From positions 496,001-560,000 of the forward strand of contig WJYM01000001.1 in NCBI GenBank assembly GCA_009668205.1: DNA of 64,000 nt, in the 5' to 3' direction. Below are positions 9,849 to 20,153 of this stretch, in pieces. Position 1 is the stretch's first letter. Every line of letters begins with the position of its first letter. The notes beneath the pieces are model-generated. The model was not told the DNA's origin. It made no database searches and saw only the letters and a list, made by a program, of their open reading frames with translations. Source of the stretch: Enterobacteriaceae bacterium RIT691. GTDB lineage: Bacteria > Pseudomonadota > Gammaproteobacteria > Enterobacterales > Enterobacteriaceae. The position numbers were made by a program, and so were the translations under genes.

Positions 9849-12125
9849 TTAGTGTGCCGCTTCCGCTTTGCGTTTTTGCGCAGCCTGGAAGTCATACGTC
9901 AGCGCGTTGTTCTTCGCATCCAGCGCAACCGTGACCTGACCGCCGTCCACCAGTGAACCAAACAGCAGCTCGTTGGCGAGCGGTTTTTTCAGGTTGTCCT
10001 GAATCACACGCACCATCGGACGTGCGCCCATTGCGCGGTCGTAGCCTTTTTCTGCCAGCCAGTTGCGGGCTTCCTGGCTGACTTCCAGCGAGACGCCTTT
10101 CTGATCCAACTGTACCTGCAGTTCGACGATGAACTTGTCGACAACCTGATGGATCACGTCAGTAGAGAGGTGATCGAACCAGATGATGTTGTCCAGACGG
10201 TTGCGGAATTCCGGCGTGAAGATCTTTTTGATCTCTTCCATCGCATCGGTACTGTTATCCTGATGGATCAGGCCAATGGATTTACGCTCGGTTTCCCGCA
10301 CCCCGGCGTTGGTGGTCATCACCAGCACCACGTTGCGGAAGTCCGCTTTGCGCCCGTTGTTGTCGGTCAGCGTGCCGTTGTCCATCACCTGCAGCAGCAG
10401 ATTGAAGACATCCGGGTGCGCTTTCTCGATTTCATCAAGCAGCAGAACCGCGTGCGGATGTTTGATAACCGCATCCGTCAGCAGCCCGCCCTGATCGAAG
10501 CCCACGTAGCCCGGAGGCGCACCAATCAGGCGGCTCACCGTGTGGCGTTCCATGTATTCCGACATATCGAAACGCAGCAGCTCAATTCCGAGCGCTTTCG
10601 ACAGCTGTACGGTCACCTCGGTTTTCCCGACACCCGTTGGCCCGGCGAACAGGAAAGAGCCGACAGGCTTATGGTCCTGACCGAGTCCGGCACGGCTCAT
10701 CTTGATGGCTTCGGTTAACGCCTCGATGGCTTTATCCTGACCAAAGACCAGCATTTTCAGACGGTCGCTCAGATTTTTCAGCGTGTCGCGATCGCTTTGC
10801 GAGACGCTCTTCTCTGGGATACGCGCGATGCGTGCCACCACGGATTCAATGTCCGCCACGTTGACCGTTTTCTTGCGTTTGCTGACCGGCATCAGACGCG
10901 CACGCGCGCCCGCTTCATCGATCACATCAATCGCTTTATCCGGCAGATGACGATCGTTGATGTATTTCACCGCCAGCTCCACCGCCGCACGAATCGCTTT
11001 CGCGGTATATCGCACGTCGTGGTGCGCTTCGTACTTGGTCTTCAGACCGTTGATTATCTGCACGGTCTCTTCAACAGAAGGTTCAGTAATATCGATTTTC
11101 TGGAAGCGACGTGCCAGCGCACGGTCTTTTTCGAAAATATTGCTGAATTCCTGGTAGGTGGTGGAGCCAATCACCCGAATTTTGCCGCTGGAGAGCAGCG
11201 GTTTAATCAGGTTAGCCGCATCCACCTGCCCGCCGGACGCCGCACCCGCACCGATAATGGTGTGGATCTCGTCGATAAACAGGATGCTGTTGGTATCCTG
11301 CTCCAGCTGTTTCAGCAGTGCTTTGAAGCGTTTTTCAAAATCGCCGCGATACTTCGTGCCCGCCAGCAGCGAACCGATATCGAGCGAGTAGATGGTGCAA
11401 TCGGCGATGACTTCCGGTACGTCGCCCTGCACGATGCGCCAGGCGAGACCTTCCGCAATAGCCGTTTTCCCGACGCCGGACTCACCGACCAGCAGCGGGT
11501 TGTTTTTACGACGGCGGCACAAGACCTGAATGGCGCGCTCAAGTTCCTTGTCGCGTCCAATCAGCGGATCGATACCGCCAACGCGAGCAAGCTGATTAAG
11601 ATTGGTGGTGAAGTTTTCCATACGATCCTCCCCGCCTGCTTGCTCTTCTGTATTGGGTTGGCTTCCGGAATCGGAAGACTGGCTTGGCTCGTCTTTACGG
11701 GTGCCGTGGGAGATGAAGTTCACCACATCAAGACGGCTCACTTCGTGTTTGCGCAGCAGATAAGCCGCCTGCGACTCCTGTTCGCTGAATATGGCCACCA
11801 GCACATTGGCCCCGGTCACTTCGCTACGACCCGAGGACTGTACGTGGAATACCGCACGCTGCAGGACGCGCTGGAAACTGAGCGTCGGCTGAGTGTCGCG
11901 CTCTTCCTCGCTGGCAGGCAGCACCGGCGTGGTCTGTTCGATGAAGGCTTCAAGTTCCTGTCGCAGCGCCACCAGATCCACGGAGCAGGCTTCCAGCGCT
12001 TCGCGGGCAGATGGGTTACTGAGCAGAGCCAGCAACAGATGCTCGACAGTCATAAACTCATGACGGTGCTCGCGCGCTCTGGCGAAAGCCATGTTTAAAC
12101 TGAGTTCCAGTTCTTGATTGAGCAT
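9849..12125 (-). CDS. clpA: ATP-dependent protease ATPase subunit ClpA
   Basis: ClpA is the hexameric AAA+ unfoldase of the ClpAP protease. The 758-residue length equals E. coli ClpA. An N-terminal ClpS-binding domain (1-145) precedes two AAA modules, D1 with GESGVGKT (about 214-221) and D2 with GPTGVGKT (about 495-502), each with a Walker B (LFIDEIH; LLLDEIE). The start is MLNQELELS (ATG 12123-12125), preceded by GGGGGAGG; an in-frame upstream start would add five residues. It lies 30 bases after clpS, so the two form an operon. Confidence 0.98.
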   Translation of the reverse strand: MLNQELELSLNMAFARAREHRHEFMTVEHLLLALLSNPSAREALEACSVDLVALRQELEAFIEQTTPVLPASEEERDTQPTLSFQRVLQRAVFHVQSSGRSEVTGANVLVAIFSEQESQAAYLLRKHEVSRLDVVNFISHGTRKDEPSQSSDSGSQPNTEEQAGGEDRMENFTTNLNQLARVGGIDPLIGRDKELERAIQVLCRRRKNNPLLVGESGVGKTAIAEGLAWRIVQGDVPEVIADCTIYSLDIGSLLAGTKYRGDFEKRFKALLKQLEQDTNSILFIDEIHTIIGAGAASGGQVDAANLIKPLLSSGKIRVIGSTTYQEFSNIFEKDRALARRFQKIDITEPSVEETVQIINGLKTKYEAHHDVRYTAKAIRAAVELAVKYINDRHLPDKAIDVIDEAGARARLMPVSKRKKTVNVADIESVVARIARIPEKSVSQSDRDTLKNLSDRLKMLVFGQDKAIEALTEAIKMSRAGLGQDHKPVGSFLFAGPTGVGKTEVTVQLSKALGIELLRFDMSEYMERHTVSRLIGAPPGYVGFDQGGLLTDAVIKHPHAVLLLDEIEKAHPDVFNLLLQVMDNGTLTDNNGRKADFRNVVLVMTTNAGVRETERKSIGLIHQDNSTDAMEEIKKIFTPEFRNRLDNIIWFDHLSTDVIHQVVDKFIVELQVQLDQKGVSLEVSQEARNWLAEKGYDRAMGARPMVRVIQDNLKKPLANELLFGSLVDGGQVTVALDAKNNALTYDFQAAQKRKAEAAH

Positions 12126-12155
12126 AGGCACCTCCCCCAATTTTAGAGCCTGCTA

Positions 12156-12476
12156 TCAGGCCTGTTCCAGCGTACACAACAACGGATGCTCATTCTCCTT
12201 GGCATACGTATTCACCATGGCAACTTTGGTTTCAGCCACTTCGGCAGTAAACACGCCGCAGATAGCCTTCCCCTTATAGTGAACCGTGAGCATCAGTTGC
12301 GTTGCACGCTCTACATCATAAGAAAAGAATTTTTGTAACACGTCAATAACAAACTCCATTGGCGTGTAATCATCATTGAGCAATATCACTTTATACATCG
12401 ACGGCGGCTGTAGCGCATCGCGTACCTGGTCTTTCGTTAGCTGGTCAAAATCCAGCCAGTCACGCGTCTTACCCAT
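12156..12476 (-). CDS. clpS: ClpS, N-degron adaptor of ClpAP
   Basis: The 106-residue adaptor captures substrates with N-terminal Leu, Phe, Trp or Tyr and hands them to ClpA. The conserved core [10 protein letters not shown] (about residues 34-43) and the metal-site-like [10 protein letters not shown] segment are intact. It is upstream of clpA in the same operon and divergent from cspD. Aat, also in this window, makes some of its substrates. Confidence 0.98.
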   Translation of the reverse strand: MGKTRDWLDFDQLTKDQVRDALQPPSMYKVILLNDDYTPMEFVIDVLQKFFSYDVERATQLMLTVHYKGKAICGVFTAEVAETKVAMVNTYAKENEHPLLCTLEQA

Positions 12477-12811
12477 TGTCAGTGTTCATCTTCGGTTGCG
12501 ACACCTGCGGGATGTGCCCGTTGCTTTTCGGTGTCGTAGATATTGAATCTACAGTAAAGAGTAGATAACTATCCTCTATTCCTGCCATTTGCCATTCCTG
12601 CTATTCGCGACTTCCGTCACAATCCTTTCAATAGCGTTAACTGCTTCAAATTTTGGTGAATTTTTCACCGAACTTCGCATGCTGCCGCTTGACGCGTTGC
12701 CTGTTTTATCTAAATTGTACAGGCGAGCGTTGGCGAGGTTTTGAACAGCCCACTCCGCTCCACCACCGGTTCTTTCCATCTGATTATAAGAGTTACGAAG
12801 GATGTCGATGT
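12477..12811. promoter_or_regulatory. clpS-cspD divergent intergenic region
   Basis: These 335 bases separate the divergent clpS and cspD genes and show no gene of their own. They should hold both promoters. I could not assign confident -35/-10 pairs. AAGGATG at about 12798-12804 is the likely ribosome site for cspD. Confidence 0.5.
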
Positions 12812-13033
12812 ATGGAAATGGGTACTGTTAAGTGGTTCAACAATGCTAAAGGGTTTGGCTTTATCTGCCCTGAAGGCGGTGGCGAAGACATCTTCGCACA
12901 TTATTCCACCATCCAAATGGATGGCTACAGAACGTTAAAAGCCGGACAAGCCGTTCGGTTTGATGTCCACCAGGGGCCAAAAGGCAATCACGCCAGCGTG
13001 ATTGTGCCTGTTGAAGTGGAAGCTGTCGCCTAG
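12812..13033 (+). CDS. cspD: Cold-shock-like protein CspD
   Basis: The 73-residue protein has the cold-shock fold with both RNA/DNA-binding motifs (KGFGFI and DIFAHYS). In E. coli CspD is not cold-induced; it appears in stationary phase and on starvation, inhibits replication and is a Lon substrate. The start MEMGTVKWFNNAKGFG at ATG 12812 matches the family. A strong terminator follows before the convergent macB. Confidence 0.97.
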   Translation: MEMGTVKWFNNAKGFGFICPEGGGEDIFAHYSTIQMDGYRTLKAGQAVRFDVHQGPKGNHASVIVPVEVEAVA

Positions 13034-13065
13034 CGCCTCCGCTCCATTGTGGACATCCCGCCGTC

Positions 13066-13095
13066 AAAATGCCAGTCCCGATGACTGGCATTTTT
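13066..13095. terminator. Terminator between cspD and macB
   Basis: A perfect 12-bp stem (13066-13077 with 13083-13094, five-base loop) has A4 on the left and T5 on the right, so it can end both convergent transcripts. Confidence 0.85.
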
Positions 13096-13101
13096 ATTGG
13101 C

Positions 13102-15045
13102 TTATTCTCGCGCCAGCGCATCCACCGGATCGAGCCTTGCCGCATTGCGGGCCGGCAGCCAGCCAAACAAAATCCCGGTCAGCGTAGAGCAAATAAAGGC
13201 CATCAGCAGCGCTAAGGGTGAAAAACCAATGTCCCAGTCAGGCAGGATCAGCTGCAGGCTGAAGGCAATTAATAAAGATAATCCTACCCCCATCGCACCG
13301 CCCACCAGACACACCAATACGGCTTCAATCAAAAACTGTTGCAGGACGTCACTGGCTCTTGCGCCAACCGCCATGCGGATGCCGATTTCCCGCGTTCTTT
13401 CCGTCACCGACACCAGCATGATATTCATGACCCCGATGCCACCCACGACGAGCGAAATGATGGCCACCAGCGTCAGGAACAGTTGAAGTGTATGTGTGGT
13501 CCGCTCTGCCGTTTTCAAGAGGCTGTCCATATTCCAGGCAAAGAAATCTTTTTTGCCATGGCGCAGGGCCAGCAGCCGTGTGAGCTGCTGTTCAGCCAGC
13601 GCACTGTCGTAGCCTTCATTGACCCGCACGGTAATGGAGTTCAGCCATGACTGTCCCATCACCCGCCCGGCCATCGTAGTGTAAGGCAGCCAGACGCGCA
13701 GAATTTTACTGCTGCCGAACATCCCCTGCTTTTCTTCCGCCACGCCAATAATCGTGGCAGGCATATTGCCCACAAGAATGATCTCACCGACCACCGAGGC
13801 CTTGTGTGGAAAAAGCTGACGACGGGTGTTGCTGTCGAGCACCACCACCTGCGCACGTCCGTTCAGCTGCACGTCATTAAACGTGTTGCCCTCACTGAAG
13901 GTCATGCCGTAAACGTTGAAGTACTGTGAACCAACGCCTTCAACGCTCGCCGACATATCCGTGTTACCGGAGCGCAAACGCAGACTTTTTGATACCGCAG
14001 GGGTCGCGGAACGCACCCACGGCTGCTTTTGGATCGCCAACAGATCGTCATATTTCAGCGCCTGCTGATATTGCGGATCGTCATCGCCGAAATCTTTGCC
14101 CGGATAGACATCAATCGTATTAGTCCCGATAGCGCGGATATCGGCCAGCACCAGCTGCTTTGCCGCATCGCCCACCACCACAATCGAGACCACCGAGGCG
14201 ATACCGATGATGATCCCGAGCATCGTCAGCAGGGTGCGCATTTTGTTCGCGGCCATGGCCAGCCACGCCATGGTCAGCGCCTCGCGAAAGCTGCTGATAA
14301 ACTGCTGCCAGCCCGGATTTACCGCCGCTTTGCTTTCGACGGGTGTTGCGGCATGTCCTGTTTTCGACGGTGGATTGCTGATTATCTCGCCGTCGCGGAT
14401 TTCAATAATGCGCTCAGCCTGCGCCGCCACCGTCGGGTCGTGGGTGACGATAATCACGGTATGGCCCTGGGTTTTCAACTGATGCAGGATAGCCATCACC
14501 TCTTCGCCGGAATGGCTGTCCAGCGCGCCGGTAGGTTCATCGGCGAGGATCACTTGTCCACCGTTCATCAGCGCACGGGCAATACTCACGCGCTGCTGTT
14601 GACCGCCTGAGAGCTGCGAGGGCTGATAATCCACGCGATCGCCAAGCCCGAGCCGTTGCAAAAGCTGGTGTGCGCGTGCCAGACGCTGTTTGCGCTCCGT
14701 TCCGGCATACACCGCCGGGACTTCAACGTTTTGCGCCGCCGTCAGGTGGGAAAGCAGATGGTAGCGCTGGAAGATAAACCCAAAATGTTCGCGACGCAGA
14801 CGCGCCAGCGCGTCACTGTCCAGAGTCGCAACGTCGGTACCGGCAACACGATAGGTGCCGCTGGTCGGCTTATCCAGGCAGCCGAGAATATTCATCAGCG
14901 TCGATTTCCCGGAACCCGATGCGCCGACAATCGCCACCATTTCCCCGGCATTAATGCTGAGCGTGATGCCCTTCAGCACCTCAACGCTTTGATCGCCGGA
15001 AGGATAGCTCCGGCGGATAGCGCTCAGCTCCAGCAACGCCGTCAT
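13102..15045 (-). CDS. macB: MacB, ABC-type macrolide/enterotoxin efflux pump
   Basis: The 647-residue protein has an N-terminal ATPase (Walker [10 protein letters not shown] about 40-48, signature LSGGQ, Walker B VILADEP), then one membrane helix, a large periplasmic domain (about 300-520) and three C-terminal helices, the MacB layout. With MacA and TolC it forms a tripartite pump that expels macrolides and lipopeptide-type molecules from the periplasm. The macB ATG overlaps the macA stop by four bases. Confidence 0.97.
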   Translation of the reverse strand: MTALLELSAIRRSYPSGDQSVEVLKGITLSINAGEMVAIVGASGSGKSTLMNILGCLDKPTSGTYRVAGTDVATLDSDALARLRREHFGFIFQRYHLLSHLTAAQNVEVPAVYAGTERKQRLARAHQLLQRLGLGDRVDYQPSQLSGGQQQRVSIARALMNGGQVILADEPTGALDSHSGEEVMAILHQLKTQGHTVIIVTHDPTVAAQAERIIEIRDGEIISNPPSKTGHAATPVESKAAVNPGWQQFISSFREALTMAWLAMAANKMRTLLTMLGIIIGIASVVSIVVVGDAAKQLVLADIRAIGTNTIDVYPGKDFGDDDPQYQQALKYDDLLAIQKQPWVRSATPAVSKSLRLRSGNTDMSASVEGVGSQYFNVYGMTFSEGNTFNDVQLNGRAQVVVLDSNTRRQLFPHKASVVGEIILVGNMPATIIGVAEEKQGMFGSSKILRVWLPYTTMAGRVMGQSWLNSITVRVNEGYDSALAEQQLTRLLALRHGKKDFFAWNMDSLLKTAERTTHTLQLFLTLVAIISLVVGGIGVMNIMLVSVTERTREIGIRMAVGARASDVLQQFLIEAVLVCLVGGAMGVGLSLLIAFSLQLILPDWDIGFSPLALLMAFICSTLTGILFGWLPARNAARLDPVDALARE

Positions 15046-16157
15046 TTCGCGGCCCCGGCTTTACCCTCACCGGTGATCACTTCGTCTCCTTCTTCCAGAC
15101 CCTTCAGCACTTCCACGTCGGTGTCGTTACGGGAACCAATCGTGATTTCACGCTCTTTCACTTCACCGTTACGCAGCAGACGGACGTTGTAGCGATTCTC
15201 ACCGGTCGCATCGCCCAGTGCGGATAGCGGGATGCTCAATACGTTGTTCACGCCAGCCAGCTGAATATGCACCTGAGCGGTCATTTCCAGACGCAGCACG
15301 CCCTGCGGGTTTGGCACTTCAAAACGGGCGTAGTAGAAAATGGCATCGTTCACCTTTTCCGGCGTCGGCAGAATGTCTTTCAGCGTGCCTTCATAGCGCG
15401 TCAAAGGATCCCCAAGCACCGTAAACCAGGCTTTTTGCCCCGGCTTCAGATGGATAACATCGGCTTCAGAAACCTGGGCCTTTACCAGCATGGTGCGGAG
15501 ATCGGCGAGTGTCAGGATGTTTGGTGCCTGCTGCGCTGCAATCACCGTCTGGCCTTGCAGGGTGGTGATTTGCGTCACTTCACCGGCCATCGGCGCCAGA
15601 ATACGGGTGTAATCGAGATTGGTTTTGGCGGTATCGAGCGTGGCCTGATTGCGTTTGATCTGCGCATCAATGGTCCCAATCTGCGCTTCTTTCACCGCCA
15701 CATCCGTTGCAGTGGTATCGAGATCCTGACGTGAAATGAGCTGTTTAGCCGCCAGTTGCTGATTACGCGCATACGTCACCTGCGACAGTTTGCGTTCGGC
15801 AATGGCCTGCAGACGTTGCGCACGCAGCTCCATCAGCGTCGCTTCGACTTCTTTGATCTGGTTCTGCGCCTGTTCTGGATCGATAACGCCAAGCAGCTGA
15901 TCTTTTTTAACTTTATCGCCAATGCTGACCGACAACGTTTTCAGCTGGCCGCTGACCTGCGCACCGACATCAACCTTACGTACAGCATCCAGTTTTCCCG
16001 TTGCGAGCACGCTCTGCTGTAAATCGGTTTTTCGCACGATTAACGTTTGATACTGCGGCAGCGGGGCGTTGAGCGTACGCCACAGCCAGAAGCCAGCCAG
16101 AACGATCGCCACGGCCAGAATCAAATAGAGTTTTCTGCGTTTTCCCTTCAGAGCCAT
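15042..16157 (-). CDS. macA: MacA, periplasmic adaptor of the MacAB-TolC pump
   Basis: This membrane-fusion protein of 371 residues, the length of E. coli MacA, starts with a basic N-terminus and one signal-anchor helix (about 9-27). Lipoyl-type and beta-barrel domains and a long coiled-coil hairpin (about 90-175) follow. The ATG at 16157 is chosen over one 21 bases upstream because it gives the family length and follows GGGA. MacA stimulates MacB ATPase and links it to TolC. Confidence 0.96.
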   Translation of the reverse strand: MALKGKRRKLYLILAVAIVLAGFWLWRTLNAPLPQYQTLIVRKTDLQQSVLATGKLDAVRKVDVGAQVSGQLKTLSVSIGDKVKKDQLLGVIDPEQAQNQIKEVEATLMELRAQRLQAIAERKLSQVTYARNQQLAAKQLISRQDLDTTATDVAVKEAQIGTIDAQIKRNQATLDTAKTNLDYTRILAPMAGEVTQITTLQGQTVIAAQQAPNILTLADLRTMLVKAQVSEADVIHLKPGQKAWFTVLGDPLTRYEGTLKDILPTPEKVNDAIFYYARFEVPNPQGVLRLEMTAQVHIQLAGVNNVLSIPLSALGDATGENRYNVRLLRNGEVKEREITIGSRNDTDVEVLKGLEEGDEVITGEGKAGAAK

Positions 16158-16252
16158 AAATATCCCAAATAACGACACCCAGCGTGCACTTCAGACGATT
16201 GTATATAAACATTTCCTCAACGGAACCCTAATCCTTCGGAAAAGCCCTGGTT

Positions 16253-16287
16253 TGTTGAGAAGTGGTTTAAGAGGTCGTTGATGTAAT
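16253..16287 (+). promoter_or_regulatory. PhoP-type box and -10 upstream of ybjX
   Basis: TGTTGA (16253-16258), five bases, then GGTTTA (16264-16269) match the PhoP direct-repeat box (T/G)GTTTA-N5-(T/G)GTTTA at 11 of 12 positions. A TGTAAT (16282-16287) lies 12 bases downstream, the spacing typical of PhoP-activated promoters. E. coli ybjX is reported in the PhoPQ regulon. Confidence 0.6.
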
Positions 16288-16320
16288 GGCGTACCAGTCA
16301 ATTACTTTCGGATTTCCACC

Positions 16321-17280
16321 ATGTCTTTCATTGCTGACGCCTCACAAGAAGCCGAACTGCCACTGCCGACCCGTGGTTGGGACCTTTTCCAGGTGCTGAG
16401 AAAAGGTCTGCTCGCGCCAGGGCTTGCATGGCAGAACCCTGCCTATCGGAGAAAATTTATGCTCCGCTCGCTGGCTTCGCCGCTGTTGACCCGGCAATGG
16501 TTGGATAATCTGTGTAAGCAACCGCGTTTGATGCAGATCCTGAAAGTACAACCGGGATTGCCCTGCCGCCTGCACAGGCCCTGGCTGTCTATCAATATGA
16601 CGCCTCAGAACACGATTGCCGCACTGGGATTCCATTACCAGTCGATGATCGCGTCTCTGCCACCGGTGGTGCTGAATGGTTATCTGAGTAAAGCTGGCGC
16701 TACGCTTGCCTCCCTCACAGGGCGAGATGAGCAGTCGTTCTTCATTCGGTTACGTGCCGATGCCATGCTGGATAAAGAAGGTGAAGCGACGTTAATTTTC
16801 TGCGATGCAGAAAAAACGGTCCTTGCCGAAATGACGTTTACGCTCTGTCAGCTTGCCGGTAAGACGACGATATATATTGGTGGGATGCAGGGCGCGAAAT
16901 CCCATGTGCCTCACGAAAAAATTCAGCAGGCCACCAAGGCCTGCCATGGCCTGTTCCCGAAACGGCTGTTGGTTGAAGCCGCGATGGTGCTGGGCCAGGT
17001 GATGAAGGCTGACGTGATCCGTGCGGTCAGCAACGAAACGCACATTTACCGCAGCATTCGCTATCGCAAGAAAAAGCAGGACAAACTGCATGCTGACTAC
17101 AATGCATTTTGGGCGTCATTAGGTGCCACGGTGGCAAGCGACAACGATTACCTGCTGCCGCTCACCATGCCACGCAAACCCATGGAAGAGATTGCCAGCA
17201 AGAAGCGCTCTGAGTATCGCCGTCGCTATGAATTGCTCGACAGCCTTCAGGCACAAACTGCCCTGGCCTGCCAGCGCTAG
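16321..17280 (+). CDS. ybjX: YbjX, VirK-family (DUF535) protein
   Basis: The 319-residue protein belongs to the VirK/YbjX family (DUF535), linked to envelope integrity and cationic peptide resistance in enterobacteria; its biochemical activity is unknown. It has no signal peptide or membrane helix that I can see. Conserved features include the TTIYIGGMQGAK segment (about 182-193) and the basic IYRSIRYRKKKQDKLHADY stretch (about 243-261). A PhoP-type promoter lies upstream. Its stop codon overlaps the stop of the convergent ybjD (shared CTAG at 17277-17280). Confidence 0.93.
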   Translation: MSFIADASQEAELPLPTRGWDLFQVLRKGLLAPGLAWQNPAYRRKFMLRSLASPLLTRQWLDNLCKQPRLMQILKVQPGLPCRLHRPWLSINMTPQNTIAALGFHYQSMIASLPPVVLNGYLSKAGATLASLTGRDEQSFFIRLRADAMLDKEGEATLIFCDAEKTVLAEMTFTLCQLAGKTTIYIGGMQGAKSHVPHEKIQQATKACHGLFPKRLLVEAAMVLGQVMKADVIRAVSNETHIYRSIRYRKKKQDKLHADYNAFWASLGATVASDNDYLLPLTMPRKPMEEIASKKRSEYRRRYELLDSLQAQTALACQR

Positions 17281-18935
17281 TCCGCTCTGCCGCGTGCCAG
17301 CCATAGCACGCGGGAAAACATTTTGCGCAGCAGGGTTGGCACCGCTTCAACGCCACGCCGCCCTGCTTCCATGGCCACTTCAATCGCCAGGTCCGGCTTT
17401 GAAGAGCGATGGATGGCTTTGATGATCACCCTGCGCATGTTCATCGGCACGCCGTCAGGAAGCTGCGCCACCCGATGATAGACATCGTCAAACCCTTGAC
17501 GATACATAAAATGTTCCATGTCCAGTGCCGGTAATGTCGTCAAATGCTGACGTTCCAGCTCCCTGTCGTTATTCAGCAAACTGCGTACGGTGGCGGCATA
17601 TTTTTTCCCCGCTTCATCACCATCCACCAGCACGTGCCATTCAATGCCCATCCGGCGAGCGAATTTGATCAGCGGTTTCAACCCCGACTGGGCAAACTCA
17701 ATCACCTTGATCCCCTCTGCATCGAAATGGTGCCCACACTGGCGAGCCAGTTCATTGATAACCCAGGTTTCGGTTTCGCCTTCCACCAGCAGCCAACAGC
17801 GCGAAAACAGAGACGACGCGCGGTTAAATCGGATGTGAAACGCAATTCGCCGCCCATCTTCCGCGTTCAGACCGTCTGGCCCAAGCCGCCATGCCGCGAC
17901 GCGCGAAGAATCTCGCACCAGACGACAGACATGCTCCACCGGGGTCATCGATAACAATTCCCCGGAGTTGGTGGTCGTGATGCGCTGCAGTGGCAGCAAA
18001 TTAAGCAGATTCCACGCGACCGACAGCATAATGGGATGCAATCGTGTTTCCGGATCTTCCACCAGCAGCAGCGGCCGCGCGTCTTTATCCAACCGGACGG
18101 TACCTTTCGCCTGCAACAGCGTGGAGAACAGCCCCAACAGGATCACCCGATGACTCCGGCCACCGGGTTTATCAATCATCCTGTTGATGATGTCGAGATA
18201 GCGCCAGCTGCGTTGCTCATCATGCGAGCGACGGCGCATCAGGCGATGGCGGGATTCAGCGCTGCTCTGCTCCGAGAAATAGTGCTCCAGCAATTGGACC
18301 ATCGCCGACAGCCCTTGACGAATCTGTCCGTCTGACAGATTTTGCGGACTGGTGACTAATTCACGGGAGAGAAAATCGAGCTGGCGGGCGGTTATCTCGA
18401 TCTCCGGCATGTGAGGGACGCTGCCATTGCGGATACGACGCATAAAGCGGGCATCGCGTAAACGTAAAACGGGCATCAGCCTGACCAGATGGCGCGCCTG
18501 AACATCGATGTCCGGGATCGGCAATGCCTTACCCTGGCCATCAATAAAGCTGCGCAGCGTCATAACGCTGTCATCCTCGGTCATATCGCCTTCAAGACGA
18601 TAGAAGATGCGCTGGAAGCCATCATCACCGGGCACCCAGCATTCCGCCAACGGACGGTAGCGCCGCACCCGATGGCGACCCGGTTCCAGTTCACGAAACG
18701 TCAGAATGATATGCAAATGGTGCTCGCGTCCCTGAACGTCCCCGGGCGGGAACCAAAAGTCCTCACGCACGAAATGATACAGATCAGACTCCGGGGAGAG
18801 CAGCAGCGTTAGCGCATCCAGCAGGCTCGATTTACCCCAGGCGTTTTCACCTATCAGCACGTTATTTTGCTCGAGCATCAACGATAAACGGTTGATACCG
18901 CGAAAGCCGACAATCTCCACTCTTTCGAGAAGCAT
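17277..18935 (-). CDS. ybjD: YbjD, OLD-family ATPase/TOPRIM nuclease-like protein
   Basis: The 552-residue protein has the OLD layout: an ABC-type ATPase with Walker A GENAWGKSS (about 29-37) and Walker B LLVEDPETRLHP, followed by a TOPRIM domain (LLVEGETETW about 380; VLVDGDEAGKK about 430). OLD proteins are DNA nucleases, some of them anti-phage. The cellular role of the conserved enterobacterial YbjD is not established. Length and sequence match E. coli YbjD throughout. Confidence 0.94.
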   Translation of the reverse strand: MLLERVEIVGFRGINRLSLMLEQNNVLIGENAWGKSSLLDALTLLLSPESDLYHFVREDFWFPPGDVQGREHHLHIILTFRELEPGRHRVRRYRPLAECWVPGDDGFQRIFYRLEGDMTEDDSVMTLRSFIDGQGKALPIPDIDVQARHLVRLMPVLRLRDARFMRRIRNGSVPHMPEIEITARQLDFLSRELVTSPQNLSDGQIRQGLSAMVQLLEHYFSEQSSAESRHRLMRRRSHDEQRSWRYLDIINRMIDKPGGRSHRVILLGLFSTLLQAKGTVRLDKDARPLLLVEDPETRLHPIMLSVAWNLLNLLPLQRITTTNSGELLSMTPVEHVCRLVRDSSRVAAWRLGPDGLNAEDGRRIAFHIRFNRASSLFSRCWLLVEGETETWVINELARQCGHHFDAEGIKVIEFAQSGLKPLIKFARRMGIEWHVLVDGDEAGKKYAATVRSLLNNDRELERQHLTTLPALDMEHFMYRQGFDDVYHRVAQLPDGVPMNMRRVIIKAIHRSSKPDLAIEVAMEAGRRGVEAVPTLLRKMFSRVLWLARGRAD

Positions 18936-19210
18936 ATGCCCTCCGCCTGAAAACTTCCCTTTCGTTAACAGGAGTATAGCGGCAGGCGATGCCCGGTGAC
19001 ACCCAGAAAAAAGTAATGTTATGACAAAAAATGTCTGGTTATTATTTAGGACGGAAATTAATATTCAGCGACTAATTACAACAAGCAATGAAAATAACCT
19101 CGCCTCCACTTCTATTATCCAAAAATAAACTATACTGATATCACCTCAGCTCTGTACAAGGATTCACAGCACATTGCCTTAAATCAAAATTAATTGATTT
19201 TTGACTGGTG

Positions 19211-19264
19211 AAGGGAAGGCATTCGTTATTAAAATAACGGGTCTTTAATTATGTCGCTTCCCTT
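19211..19264 (+). promoter_or_regulatory. Nested hairpin in the aqpZ leader region
   Basis: An outer perfect 8-bp stem (aagggaag 19211-19218 with cttccctt 19257-19264) encloses an inner stem (cgttatt 19224-19230 with aataacg 19233-19239). It lies 66 bases before the aqpZ start. The whole ybjD-aqpZ gap (18936-19330) is 395 bases, AT-rich and without a gene; a regulatory role of the fold is inference. Confidence 0.45.
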
Positions 19265-19330
19265 TTGGCGATAAATAATGTCCGGTGCAGGTTTACCTGT
19301 CGCCGTCACTGTTATTTTTTTGAGGTGGTT

Positions 19331-20023
19331 ATGTTTAGAAAACTGGCTGCAGAATGTTTTGGTACATTCTGGCTTGTATTTGGCGGGTGTGGTAGCGCAG
19401 TACTGGCAGCAGCGTTCCCGGAACTGGGTATTGGTTTTGCCGGTGTAGCACTGGCATTTGGTTTAACCGTACTGACCATGGCCTACGCTGTGGGTCATAT
19501 TTCCGGTGGTCATTTCAACCCGGCGGTAACCTTAGGTCTGTGGGCGGGCGGTCGTTTCCCAACGAAAGATATCCTGGGTTATATCATCGCTCAGGTTGTG
19601 GGTGGCATCATTGCTGCAGCGGTTCTGTATGTTATCGCCAGCGGTAAAGAAGGCTTCGATGTTGTTGCCAGCGGCTTTGCCTCTAACGGTTTCGGCGAGC
19701 ACTCTCCGGGCGGCTACTCCATGATGGCGGCTATCGTTATCGAAATCGTGCTGACCTGTGGCTTCCTGATTGTTATCCACGGCGCAACGGACAAAAATGC
19801 ACCAGCAGGTTTCGCGCCGATCGCTATCGGTCTGGCACTGACCCTGATCCACCTGATCAGCATCCCGGTCACCAATACCTCTGTAAACCCAGCGCGTAGT
19901 ACCGCGGTGGCTATCTTCCAGGGTGGTTGGGCACTGCAGCAGCTGTGGCTGTTCTGGGTAATGCCAATCATCGGCGGTATCCTCGGTGGCGTGCTGTACC
20001 GCACCCTGCTTGAGAAAAAATAA
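19331..20023 (+). CDS. aqpZ: Aquaporin Z
   Basis: AqpZ is a tetrameric inner-membrane water channel. The 230-residue protein has six membrane helices and the two half-helix NPA motifs, HFNPAVT (about 62-68) and TSVNPARS (about 183-190), with the selectivity-filter arginine after the second. The reading frame extends 66 bases upstream, but the ATG at 19331 gives [19 protein letters not shown], the known N-terminus, and follows GAGGTGG. It forms a single-gene unit ending at a strong terminator. Confidence 0.98.
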   Translation: MFRKLAAECFGTFWLVFGGCGSAVLAAAFPELGIGFAGVALAFGLTVLTMAYAVGHISGGHFNPAVTLGLWAGGRFPTKDILGYIIAQVVGGIIAAAVLYVIASGKEGFDVVASGFASNGFGEHSPGGYSMMAAIVIEIVLTCGFLIVIHGATDKNAPAGFAPIAIGLALTLIHLISIPVTNTSVNPARSTAVAIFQGGWALQQLWLFWVMPIIGGILGGVLYRTLLEKK

Positions 20024-20044
20024 GCCAGCTCGTTGAGTTTGCTG

Positions 20045-20078
20045 AAAAGGCCTGGCTTCTGCCAGGCCTTTTCTTTTT
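20045..20078 (+). terminator. Terminator after aqpZ
   Basis: A perfect 12-bp stem (20045-20056 with 20061-20072, loop ttct) is followed by CTTTTT. Confidence 0.88.
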
Positions 20079-20153
20079 CAGGCCGCTTTACTCCTTCCTG
20101 TGCTTTAGGTAGTGTCGAGTGCGTTTTTTTACACTCTAAAGGACCGGGCGTTC

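Noticed and set aside
10149-10718. Open frame of 189 codons on the plus strand
   Set aside because: It is antisense to the conserved D2 domain of clpA.
10797-12098. Long open frame (433 codons) on the plus strand
   Set aside because: It lies wholly opposite clpA, has no ribosome site, and its composition is that of a mirrored coding strand.
16248-16269. GGTTTG/GGTTTA pair spaced 15 bases before ybjX as the PhoP box
   Set aside because: PhoP repeats are spaced 11 bases; the TGTTGA/GGTTTA pair has that spacing and was used instead.
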